A DNA stretch of 64,000 nucleotides, taken from Acanthamoeba castellanii str. Neff. Its lineage: Eukaryota > Discosea > Longamoebia > Acanthamoebidae. A program made the position numbers and the translations under genes. The first letter of the stretch is position 1; each line of letters starts with the position of its first letter. The stretch spans positions 550,168 through 614,167 of the forward strand of contig NW_004457538.1 in assembly GCF_000313135.1 (NCBI RefSeq), read 5' to 3'. Shown here piece after piece: positions 34,801 through 45,074 of this stretch. The notes under the pieces are model-generated. The model did not search any database. It had not been told where the DNA came from and saw nothing but the letters and a program-made list of their open reading frames with translations.

Positions 34801-35140
34801 TGTAATGAGACTAAGAAAGATTGACTCCAAAGCATGAGGTTCCTCTTCGCAGAAGACAACAAAGTTGAGAAATCCCCAGCAATCCTGGCTTCGGTGGAAC
34901 ACAAACCGGCCTTATCACCACATACAACCCACTCGATGATAAGCTACGGATCACTCGGTGCTCAGTAGTGGTATGGTGGGCGACGTCACTGCCCATCACT
35001 CCTCCTCATCTGAGCTGGGTGAACGACTAAGCAGCTAAACGTTGTGAGGAGTGCTTTAGCCGAAGGACTGCCATTCGCCGCACCACGTTCTGTTGTCGTT
35101 TTTATTGGTGTTTTACTTCTTTATTATATTTTTAACCAAC
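34801..35140. other. Divergent intergenic region
   Basis: A 340-bp spacer between the F-box/WD40 start (34800, minus) and the first Rho-like gene (35141, plus). It contains the motif AGTGCTTTAGCCGAAGGAC at 35050-35068, which recurs upstream of the second Rho-like gene. No further gene is seen. Confidence 0.6.
35050..35083 (+). promoter_or_regulatory. Shared upstream motif of the two Rho-like genes, copy 1
   Basis: AGTGCTTTAGCCGAAGGAC (35050-35068), then four bases on, ATTCGCCGCAC (35073-35083). Both blocks recur exactly at 35910-35928 and 35939-35949. It lies 91 bp before the ATG at 35141. Confidence 0.65.
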
Positions 35141-35541
35141 ATGTCGAAGAGAGAGCGCAGGACGCACGCACTCAAGTGTGTGGTGGTGGGTGACGGTGCC
35201 GTGGGCAAGACGTCCCTCATTACCACCTACGCCACCAACCGCTTCCCCGACAATCAGTACGTCTCGGGGGGGTTTGACCCCACCCCCTCCGTCAAGACCG
35301 TGTTCGGCAACAAGACCATCGACCTCGCGCTGTGGGACACCGCCGGCCAGGACGACTACGACCGGCTGCGGCCGCTGGACCTACCCCGAGACCGACGTCT
35401 TCCTCATCTGCTTCTCCGTCACCTCGCCCACGTCCTACGCCAATGTGCGCACCAAGTGGCACCCCGGAGCTCACCCACCACTGCCCAACGTGCCCACGCT
35501 GCTGGTCGGCACCAAGACCGATCTACGGCGCGACGAAGACC

Positions 35542-35573
<32 letters not shown>

Positions 35574-35782
35574 CGGACAACGCAGCTGCACATAAGGGCG
35601 GAGCAGGGCGAGCAACTGGCCAAGATATCGGGGCCTTCATGTACGCGGAGTGTGCAGCCAAGACCCAGGAGGGCCTGCAGAACCTGTTCCACGAGGCCAT
35701 CCGAGTGGCGCTCAACCCGGCCTGCAACAACGGCAAGACCGGCTTGGGCAACAAAGAAACGAAGACGTGTTCTCTCTTCTGA
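35141..35782 (+). pseudogene. Rho/Rac-like GTPase gene broken by several frameshifts
   Basis: Intronless. It starts [13 protein letters not shown] with GDGAVGKTS (P-loop) and [15 protein letters not shown] in frame, then the frame shifts. Comparison with the neighbouring intact gene shows an extra base after LRPL near 35379, an extra base near 35465 in WHPE, a missing base near 35492 after HHC, and a missing base near 35625 after EQLA. The end returns to the first frame ([19 protein letters not shown]) and finishes TKTCSLF, a CAAX prenylation box. The switch I loop also lacks the usual YxPT threonine (YVSGGFD). Most shifts fall in or beside short G or C runs, so assembly error is possible, but several together with a damaged effector loop suggest decay. 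A GAC repeat lies in the insert region. Confidence 0.7.
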
Positions 35783-35909
35783 TAATGACTCCCTACACCT
35801 TGTACAAACCTACATTTAGGCTTCATGTAATCAAAAACACCGACGTGCACCCGCCAACACTCTCACGCGCACCGCCAAAAGCGCGGGTTCTTGTTGGCTG
35901 ACTGCAAAG

Positions 35910-35949
35910 AGTGCTTTAGCCGAAGGACCAACGGGCAAATTCGCCGCAC
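35910..35949 (+). promoter_or_regulatory. Shared upstream motif of the two Rho-like genes, copy 2
   Basis: An exact repeat of AGTGCTTTAGCCGAAGGAC (35910-35928) and ATTCGCCGCAC (35939-35949), here with ten bases between the blocks. It lies 138 bp before the ATG at 36048 and between the two tandem GTPase genes. Confidence 0.65.
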
Positions 35950-36047
35950 TCCTTTCCCAATTAAATCAGAACTATATTCACCCAGACATCTTTTCTTGAA
36001 AGTTTGTCTTTTATTGTTTTGTGCCTCAACAAACAGAGAAGGAGGTG

Positions 36048-36644
36048 ATGGCGAACACGCCGACGCAAGCACTCAAGTGCGTGGTGGTGGGCGACAATGC
36101 GGTGGGCAAGACGTGCCTGCTCATGAGCTACACCAACCAGTTCCCTACCGAGTACATCCCTACTCTGTTCGACAACTTCGCCACCCCCGTCATGTTCGGC
36201 AACAAGACCATCGACCTCTCGCTCTGGGACACCGTCGGCCACGACGACTACGACTACTACAGCAATCGGCTGCGGCCGCTGACCTACTCCCAGACCGACG
36301 TCTTCCTCATCTGCTTCACCGTCGCCTCGTCTTCTTCCTTCGAAAGCGTGCGCACCAAGTGGCACCCGGAAGTCACCCACCACTGCCCCAAGGTTCCGGT
36401 TCTCCTGGTCGGCACCAAGATCGATCTGCGGCGGAGCGACGAAGGCGATCGCACAACGCAGCAGCGGTACATTCCGGCGGAGCAGGGCGAGCGGCTGGCG
36501 GAGGAGATCGGGGCCTGCAGGTACCTGGAGTGCTCGGCCAAGACCCAGGAGGGCCTGCAGCACCTGTTCCACGAGGCCATCCGGGTGGCGCTCGACCCGC
36601 CTCCCCATAAGTCCAGCAAGACGAAGAAGTGCTCTCTCATCTGA
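36048..36644 (+). CDS. Rho/Rac-family small GTPase, unusual switch II
   Basis: A single uninterrupted exon of 198 residues, rare in this intron-rich window. The ATG at 36048 is the first in frame; an upstream GTG-led extension has no ATG. Motifs: [10 protein letters not shown] (P-loop), EYIPTLFDN (switch I with the key Thr), VGTKIDLR (TKxD), [10 protein letters not shown] (SAK), and C-terminal KTKKCSLI, a CAAX box with polybasic stretch for prenylation. Switch II reads [19 protein letters not shown] instead of [15 protein letters not shown]: the catalytic Gln (Q61 in Ras) is His, Ala59 is Val, and about three residues are inserted. GTP hydrolysis is therefore likely slowed, as in constitutively loaded Rho relatives. 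It is a tandem paralogue of the broken gene upstream. Confidence 0.9.
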   Translation: MANTPTQALKCVVVGDNAVGKTCLLMSYTNQFPTEYIPTLFDNFATPVMFGNKTIDLSLWDTVGHDDYDYYSNRLRPLTYSQTDVFLICFTVASSSSFESVRTKWHPEVTHHCPKVPVLLVGTKIDLRRSDEGDRTTQQRYIPAEQGERLAEEIGACRYLECSAKTQEGLQHLFHEAIRVALDPPPHKSSKTKKCSLI

Positions 36645-36707
36645 GAAGCGAGATTCTGCCGTGTATATACAGATGTAGGCGAGTCGCTCGTGTTTGGGTG
36701 GAGGCGA

Positions 36708-39700
36708 TCAATGTACATAAGCTTCAGACCCGCCCTTGCCCTTGAGAATGTACTTGCTCACGATCAACGAAATGTCTGCGAATCTACGACATCACAAATA
36801 AATTATCAAAATGAAGTGTGAGATGAAAGAAAAGAAAGAAAGAAAGAGACAAGAAGGACAAAGAAAGAAGGGAGGGCACCTGATGGGCTTCTCCACGTAG
36901 TCGTTCATGCCGCTGTCGAAGCATAGCTTCTCGTTCTGTTCGTTTCGGTTGTTGGCGGTCACGGCCACGATTGGGGTGGTCACCTTCTTCTCCTGTCGCA
37001 GGATGCGCGTCGCCTCATACCCATCGAGGATCGGCATACGGCAGTCCATGAAGATCAGCTTGATCTCGTTTCGCCTGCGCAAGTACCAGTTAGCCGTGCG
37101 CGAGTCGCGTGCGGTGTGTTCGTGTGCGTGTGGTGTGTGTGGTGTGTGTTCTCTGTGCGCGCGCGCGAAGGGGAGACTAACCGCTCAAGGACAATGTCTA
37201 TGGCTTGCTTGCCGTCATAGGCGGTGATGATGTTCTCAAGCCCGATCTTGGCGAGGAATCGGCCGATGACCTTCTGGTTGACCATGTTGTCGTCGACCAC
37301 GAGGATGAGCGCTTTCTTCTTTTTCTTCTCCTCCCTGTCTTCCTCTTCCTCCTAACAAACGAGCCAATCAGCAAACACAGCACACGCACACGCACACGCA
37401 CCACCGCACACACCACCGCACATGCATACGCACACGACAAACGCACGTACCTCTTCGTTTTCGGTTTCAGCGTCTGAAATGCTGTGAGACGAAGACGATG
37501 ACGAGAGAACGCACGAACCTGGCGGCGAGTTGGACGAGGGCGAGCGCGAGGTGTCGCTGTCGCTCCTCCCGCGGTGCACCAGCGCGTTCATCTCCTGCCA
37601 CGTGACCGCCTGCTGTGGGGCGGGGCGGGGCGAGGTGGTCAGCAATCACTGCGGCGCAGTGCGTCGCATGCGTAGAGGAACCTACCTGCTTCTCCTTTTT
37701 GCTGCGCGGGCTCTTCTTGCTCTTTTTGGCCATCAGCACCGATTGTTGGTGCACGCGCTGCTGCGGCTGCTGCGCGTCTTCGCCCATCATCGATTCGATG
37801 CTGTCGCTGCTCGCACAGCTGCTACTGCTGCTGCACTCCTCCTTCTCCTTCCGCGGGTGCTGCTCTTGCTGCTGCTGCGGGTCCCTTTCGCCGCTCGAGC
37901 TGGCCGCGCTCGACCCGCCTCCGCTCGCGTGGGACGACATCGACCTCCGCCGGCCCAGCGCCATCTTGAGGAAACGACCGCCCTTGACCACCTGCTTGAG
38001 TGCCACCGCCGGCATGTGTCCTTCCTCCTCTTCCGCGTCGCCACTGTCACCGCTCTCCTTCTCCACTTCCTTCTCCTTCACCGTGTCTTCGTTCGCGTTG
38101 CCATCAGCCTCGTCCAGGCCGGCGCTCTTGTTGTTGATGGTGGCGCCGTTGTTGTGCGGCGTCGCCTCACCGTGGCCGTCGGTCGCGTGCGCGGCATAGG
38201 CGATCGGGCTGGTGTTGGGTTCGGTCTTGTCGGAGGTGGACCGCTTATGGGCTCGACCGCCCTTCTTCCGCTTCAGGCGCTCCTTGGCCTTGCGTCGCTC
38301 TCGCTGCTTCTCGCGCCACTCCTTCTCCGTCTCTTCGTCGTTCTCAGACAGAAACGTCTTCAGAAGCTTATGCAGCTTGGCCAGCCTGCGGGCACATCAG
38401 AGACCAGACATTAGCACCAGTGCGTGCGCGGTGGTGCGTGTGCGGTGGTGCGTGTGCGCGTGCGGTGTGTTCGATGTCGACGGCTGGGAAAGGTACCGGA
38501 CGGGCTTGAACAGGATGCCCTCGCCATTGACCTCGGTGAACCGCTTGATCTGCGAGACCTGCACCAGGTGCGTATCGCGGGTGACTGTAGACGACGACGG
38601 GCGACACAAATTTTCGTTAGCCAATCCTCGCGTAAGTGTGGGGGGGATATGATGACCGTACGGTCGTCTTTCCGCTGCAGAGCAGTCTCGAGGGAGTGGA
38701 ACTGATCCTTCAGCCGACCGTTTCGTTGCTTGCGTTGGGCGGTGCCCACAGCTCCTGTTGGCCATCCACGCGGCGATGAGTGGTCCGTTCTGGTACGCAG
38801 GCAGTTTCGCTACAGCTTGAGGGAGGAGGGTACCAAGCGAGACGGAGGCCCATTTCTGTGTCTGGCTGATGTTGCGGCGCTGCCGCACAGCCGCGATCAG
38901 CCCCTCAAAGTCTGAATTGACAAAGGCCACTCGGAACCTGTTGTTGGCCCATATCGGCCGTCATCAGCTCAGTCGCTTCCCCCTCCACAGAAAGAGTGTA
39001 CACCACACGGCACAGGTCCCACAACGTACCCATGGGGGCGGGGCTCAAGGCAATTGTTGACGAAGCGGGTGACTGCGGCCTCCTCAGAATCAAAGCACTC
39101 CACGAAGAAGCCCCAGGCCTCCAGCTCAACGCGGAGGGTCTCGCAGAACATACGATCGTCGTCCGCCACCAGTACCTGCGCCCGTTGAGACTGCGTGAGA
39201 AAAAAGGCGACGAGAGCGTGGTGCTACTGGTGCACCATACCCTGGGCGTGGTAAGGTGGAGAAGCGGCTGCAGCTTGGAGGAGCCGGGAATGGGCGACAT
39301 CAGGCGCGGCTGACGCGACATGTCTCGCCGGAGCGGCAGCGTGAAGTAGAAACAAGACCCCACACCTGCACCACAGGCCGCGTGTCGCCGGCGTCAGTCA
39401 TGGTCCATGAGCTCAGACCACTGTGGAGGTGGACAGGAGGGCCTTACCGATTGCGGAGGCTACGCCCATTTTGCCGCCCATGAGCTCCACCAACTCTTTC
39501 GAGATCGCCAACCCGAGGCCGCTCCCGCCAAACGTCACGGCAGTCGATGCATCACCCTAGCCCAATCAAAAGGAAAAGTGGTCAAAACGTTGGTCTGGGC
39601 GCTGGCATCTGGTGTTGGGGGCTATCGGGTACCTGCTCGAATTTCTTGAACAGGCTCAGTAGTCGTGTTTCGCTGATACCGATGCCCGTGTCGGTGACCT

Positions 39701-42512
39701 TGATCTTGAGCCAGTGCCTGCACATGCCAACATAATAACGCTAATTTGAGGACACACGCACACGCACACGCACCACCGCACACGCACTCACGCATGCGCA
39801 CGACGCGCGAGTCCGGATGCGAGAGAGCAACGTACACAGGCGAAGGCTGCTCTTCCTCGTCGACGTCGCCATCGTAACAGGAATCGGGGCCGATGGCCAG
39901 TAGATTGCCGGAGCTCGACCCGATCGAGCTCATGCCCATTCGCCGGAGGTTGTTGACCTTCTTGTTCGAGTTCCAGGGCAGAGAGTTGCGTCGCCGCTGT
40001 TTGCTGACGTATTCAGCGCGGATGGCCTCTTCGTCCACGACCTCGATCTCATCGCGACTGCCGCCCATCTTGCGCGGCGCCGTGTCGGCTGAGCCACGGC
40101 GGGCCTTCGGGCGCGTATCGACAGGTTTGCCTTTGGCGAATCGGCCGCTCTTCGTCGGCGATGACGACGACGCCGGTGGGGTGGCCACCTCCTCCGTGCT
40201 CACCAGCTCGACGTGGACATCGACCGAGCCCAAGTTGGTGAATTTCACCGAATTGCTGAGCAAATTCGTGAGCACCTGGCGAATACTGCGTTTGGGCCAC
40301 GTCGTGGTCGTGTCAACACTGGATGCCAAGAGTGCAAAGATCACAGGAATCAACGACACGACGTACCGAGCAGCATCGCCAATGTAGTGGTGTGCAACGT
40401 TGGTGGCGTAGTGCACGTGAAGATCGACGTCCTTCTCCTTGGCCTTGACTGCCAGGATCTCCATGGTCTCGTCGATCACCGACCGGAGGCTGAAGGGTAC
40501 CTCGTACAATTCTGCAACGAGAACAGCACACACGACACGCACACGACACGACACACGACACACACTTGGTGAGCCAGAGGCATTTGAAGCAAGCGATCAA
40601 GAAGGTGGCCGAGAAGCACTCACCGAGCTTGCCGGCCTCGATCTTGGAGAAATCGAGGATGTCGTTGACTATACACAGCACCGAGTGAGCACAGTTGATG
40701 ATCGCCTCGGCAAATTCAGACTGTTCGGTGGACAGCTTGGTGTCCATCAGCAACTCCCCCATGCCAAAGATGCCGTTCATGGGCGTGCCTGTGGAGTATT
40801 TATCGATGTAGAGGTGTGAGGTGTGAGAGGTTGCTTGAAGCCGCAAGCAACTTGTTGACGCACGACACGTACGGATTTCGTGTGACATGGTGGCGAAGAA
40901 GTCGCTCTTCAGCTTGGACTTGAGTGTCATGTCGGTGATCTCGCGCGCCAGCTCCTCGTTCATCTTCTCGTACGTGATGTCCAGCGCGATTCCGCACCTA
41001 TTTATTGTGGTCATGAGGGCTTAGATCGTAGCGGAAGGAGGAGGAGGAAAATTTGAAGAGAACGAATGTACCGCATCATCTTGGGCGGTACCGTGGTGTA
41101 GTTCCACACCTCGGACACAACATTTCGTAACCATTTGCTGTGGCGTCGGGGACGTCAGTCGTTGAACTGTTCGCTTCGACGCCATAGACCATGCAGAGGC
41201 CACGTACCTGGTGTTCGAACCCTCGACATTGAGGCAGAACTCGTACTTTGTTCGTGGGTCGCCCTCGGTGTGCGTGAATCCTGCGCGCCTCTGAGAGTAA
41301 GCGCATGGCCGGTGATCACAGGGCAGCGTGGGGGGTGAGGTGCATCTTACCCGTGTCTCGGACGGACATGCCGGTGCCCTGCAAGAGGGGAAGGATCTGC
41401 GGCATGATGCTCTTGCCGATCTCCACCTCCTTGCCCAGGATCTCCATTGTTTTCTGTGTATTGATGTAGGTCACCTGCCCCGTCTGCGCTTCTGTTTCCC
41501 ACACGATGCAGTCGACATGGTGCAGAACCTGAGCGACAGGACACGAACGTGTTAGGCCTAGGTTTTGAGTGCGCGCAGCCGCTGAACTGTTAGACCATCA
41601 TCGAAGAAAAGGAAGCGCACGTTGGCTGCGTATCGCAACTTGCGTTCATTGTCGCGTAGTCGCTGCTCGAGCTCCTTGCTTTGTGTGATATCTTTGAGAA
41701 TGTAGCAGAACAGCTTCCGGTCGGTTGGGTTGTGCGGCAGCGGATAGATGACGCCGTTCAGCCATCGGACCGAGCCTGCGCAGATGGGGAAAAGTGTGAG
41801 CGAACGAGGCCCAAAAAACGCATCAGGCACCTCCGGAACGGCAAGCGCGAAGGTAAGGCGTACCAAGGCCGCAGGGCGAGGCGAAGTCCCAGGAGATGGG
41901 CAAAGGCGACGCGGTGGCCTCCTCGCACTTGCGTATCCATTCGTTGATGCACGACTGGGGCGAGCCTAGCTCTGACGACCTGCTCTCATACACGGAGAGT
42001 ATTGTTACATGTCGGAGTTGATGTCATTGACACTTGTTGATGATGGAGAGTGGTTCTTGGCGACTAGCACAGACGACAAGACAGTGGCAGGCAGGAGGAG
42101 CCCACAGCGAACGAGCGAACGAAAAGCAGAAGAAAGAAGGAGACCAAAATGAAGCGCAGCAGAACACAACGCAAGTTGGGGCAATGGTGTACCTGCGACC
42201 GATAACGTTGCTGAGCTCCTGATTGAAGAATCGACCGACGGCCGCGTTGGCTTGCACGTTGAGCAAATCGCCAGCAGGATGAATTTCATCACCGGGGCTG
42301 GGCGGAGATCGCTTCTTGGATTGTTTGGATTTCTTGGGGGGGATGCTTTCAACCACCTCCACGACTCCCATCATGACTGGGCTGTAGTCGAAGAAGCTGC
42401 GAAAGAACGATTCGGCCGCCCATGAATCGGACGGAAGTGCAAGAGGCGAAGTGGTAGATGGCAATGACCCCGTCGCCGGCATGACATCCACAGGGCTCAC
42501 CCCGAGCATCAT
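36708..42512 (-). CDS. Hybrid sensor histidine kinase (PAS, HisKA, HATPase, two receiver domains)
   Basis: Twenty-three exons from 42193-42512 down to 36708-36783 (1275 residues, phases consistent). Order: unstructured N-terminus; PAS-like modules ([42 protein letters not shown]); HisKA with MSHEIRTPMNG, phosphorylatable His about 342; HATPase with N box [13 protein letters not shown]1 VTDTGIGI, F box LFKKFEQ, G2 [10 protein letters not shown] and a 130-residue Ser/Arg-rich insert; a first receiver-like domain starting [10 protein letters not shown]; a long charged linker; and a C-terminal receiver with [10 protein letters not shown], phosphoacceptor Asp in [14 protein letters not shown] and KPIR. 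No transmembrane segment was seen, so it is a cytosolic sensor. Phosphate would pass His to Asp, then through an HPt protein. The first receiver appears to lack the acceptor Asp. Intron 37482-37514 is only 33 nt. Confidence 0.88.
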
Positions 42513-43298
42513 TGTCGCTTCTTGTACTCGGATTTTACCGTCTCAAACTCGTGTAGGGGAGTGCGTCGATAGATTACCTTTACCTCCTTCTTCCTGTCGT
42601 CTACTTCTTCTCCTTCTTGAACGATGCACAACGTTCTGCTGCAATATGCAGCTCCAAGAACGACCTCCAACCACCTTCTCTTCTCCCTCTTGTACAACTG
42701 CCAACTCCTTCCGCAGCGATGCACGACCGAGAGAGCGAAGAGCGAGTGGCGCCACAGGCTTCACGACGTCGTCGTGCGTGGCACCTGTAGCTGGTTCGTG
42801 TATCACCCCAACTTGTCCAGCCGGCGTTGGGACGAAGATGGTGGTGATGCAGGGTCAGATTGCACTATCTCCCGCTACCACCCAACAACCGGCCCGGAAT
42901 TTCCGTCGACTGTACAACAGTTTATGGCATACGCCACTCAAGACCACGACGCCAAGGTGCCGCACACCTTGCCTCAAACTCTGTTGTTTCAACACAGCAA
43001 CCCAACTCAAAACGTCAACAATGGCTCGGCCTTGGTCATCGTGATGGTCCATCAATCAACTCGAATGAGATGCACCTCGCTCCTCACACGCAGGGCAAGG
43101 AAGAGAAAGAGAAAGGAAAAGGAAATGGAGCATTTTCAAAGCTGTGTGTCCAGCATTTCTGTAGGAAATACATCAGAGAACACACGGAAAACTAGATTGC
43201 ACGACCGATTGGATTGGTTGGCCTTCTGCGACGCGAAGTAGAACACTCCTTTTTGCTCTTGGTTTGCCCATACACCACATCAACACACAATCTACACA
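42513..43298. other. Divergent intergenic region; only doubtful open frames
   Basis: A 786-bp spacer between the histidine kinase start (minus) and phosphofructokinase start (plus). Two overlapping plus-strand open frames (42451-43044 and 42624-43241) exist but compete with each other, use poorly matching codons, show no domain and have no splice support, so I do not call them. Confidence 0.5.
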
Positions 43299-45046
43299 AT
43301 GGAAACCGCACGTACGTCCTGCTCGTCGCTTAGCGTTGATTTATTGATAAATAAATCCTTCAGTGATTCATTCATCTATTTATTTATTTTCGAGTGGGGT
43401 CACAGTCCCACTCTTCCCCCGCCTTTGTGAGGCACGACCCACTCACACACCACCGCATTGTCTTTATGTCTTTGCAGAGAAGAAGAGGATCGGCATTTTG
43501 ACGGGTGGCGGAGACTGTCCCGGCCTGAACGCTGTTATCCGGGCAGCCTGCCTCACCTGCATTTCGCACGACTACGAGCTTGTGGGCCTGCACGACGGCT
43601 TCGAGGGTACGCCCTCTTGTTCTTCTTGCCCACACGCGTAATTATAAATAATTATTAGAGTTATTGAATTATTTTTTATTCCCTGGCATGAGTGTTGCGT
43701 TTTATATTATTTATTATTCACGCGCAGGTCTCTATGAGGAGGCCTACACTATCCTGGACTCGCACAAGGTGGCCAACATCTACGGCGAGGGCGGCACCAT
43801 CCTGGGTACATGTTCACCGCCATTGCCCAATTCCTGTTGGTCCTTGTAGCGTCAGGCCACCGGGTCGCTGACAGCAACACTCACACACACACACACACAC
43901 AACGCGCAGGCACGACCAACATCGGTCACTACTGTCTCCCGCTGAGCGAAGACACCATCAAGCGTACCGTGGAGACCTACAATAAGCTCGGGCTCCAGTG
44001 CCTGATCTGCATCGGCGGCGATGGCACGATGTCCATCGCCTACGTGCTGAGCCAGCACGGCGTGAACGTGGTCGGCGTGCCCAAGACCATCGACAACGAT
44101 CTCATGGCTACCGACGTCACCTTCGGGTACAACCGCACGCGCACGATCGCACACACCGCACACACCGCGCATATGCAGACATGAACTGACGTGGATGTTA
44201 AACGCAGGTTTGACTCTGCGGTGTCGGTGGTGACCGACGCGCTGGACCGATTGCAAACGACCGCGGCGTCGCACCACCGCGTGATGGTGGTCGAGGTCAT
44301 GGGCCGCAACGCCGGCTGGATCGCGCTGGCCTCGGGCGTGGCCGGCGGCGCCAACGTGATCCTGCTGCCCGAGATCCGCTGGGAGTGGGAGTCGATCTTC
44401 GCCACCCTCAAGGCCAGGGCCGCCGACAAGGGCAAGCGCTACTCTCTGGTGGTGGTGGCCGAGGGCTGCGTGCCCCCGGGCTCGGACTCGCAGATTACGG
44501 CCGATGACGAGGCCAAGAAGGCCGTCAGGCTGGGCGGCATCGGCAAGTACGTGAGCGACCGTATCGCCAAGGACATCGGCATGGACACCAGGTATTGTGT
44601 GTTGTGTGTGTGGCGTGGCGTGGTGTGTGTGTGGTGTGTGTGCGTGCGTGCGTGTGTGCGCACGCTGACGTGGAGTGGCGTGGCAGGTATGTGATCTTGG
44701 GTCACGTGCAGCGTGGCGGCAGCCCGACGTCCTACGATCGTATCCTGGCCACCAAGTACGGCTCCATGGCCGCCAAGCTGGCCATCGAGGGCACCTACGG
44801 CTACATGGCCTCGCTCAAGGGCACCGAGGTCGTCAAGGTGCCCATCACCGCCGAGATGCGGGAGCAGCGCAAGGTACACTAACCTTACTCTTCCCTACCC
44901 ATTTTTGTTTATGACCTTTTGCTCATTACGCTTTTTATTTACCGCTGCGCACCACACACGCACAGGTCAACCCGAAGACGGACCAGATGGTGTGGGCGGC
45001 CCGTAACGTCGGCACCGTATTTGGCGATGAGCACCACAGCTCGTAA
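43299..45046 (+). CDS. PFK: 6-phosphofructokinase
   Basis: Seven exons: 43299-43311, 43478-43606, 43728-43805, 43910-44126, 44208-44591, 44687-44873, 44966-45046 (362 residues). Exon 1 codes only META plus one base. It catalyses fructose-6-phosphate to fructose-1,6-bisphosphate. Active-site motifs: GGGDCPGLNAVIR, IGGDGTMS, PKTIDND (catalytic Asp), MGRNAGWIAL, and ILGHVQRGGSPTSYDR for sugar phosphate binding. The nucleotide-site glycine in GGDGT points to ATP, while the Lys of PKTIDND is the residue typical of PPi-dependent enzymes. This mixed pair also occurs in ATP-using trypanosomatid enzymes, so the phosphoryl donor is left open. It is a short, single-domain type without the regulatory duplication of animal PFKs. 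Confidence 0.93.
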
Positions 45047-45074
45047 CTCTCTCAGTCACTGCTCTGGAGTGACA

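Noticed and set aside
36021..36047. Nine-residue N-terminal extension of the second Rho-like GTPase
   Set aside because: It begins with GTG, not ATG; the first ATG at 36048 gives the normal family start.
37735..38414. Plus-strand Leu/Arg-rich open frame
   Set aside because: Antisense of the charged linker exon of the histidine kinase.
42451..43241. Two plus-strand open frames of about 200 residues between the kinase and phosphofructokinase genes
   Set aside because: They overlap each other and the first exon of the kinase, lack domains and have no splice or codon support; kept as intergenic.
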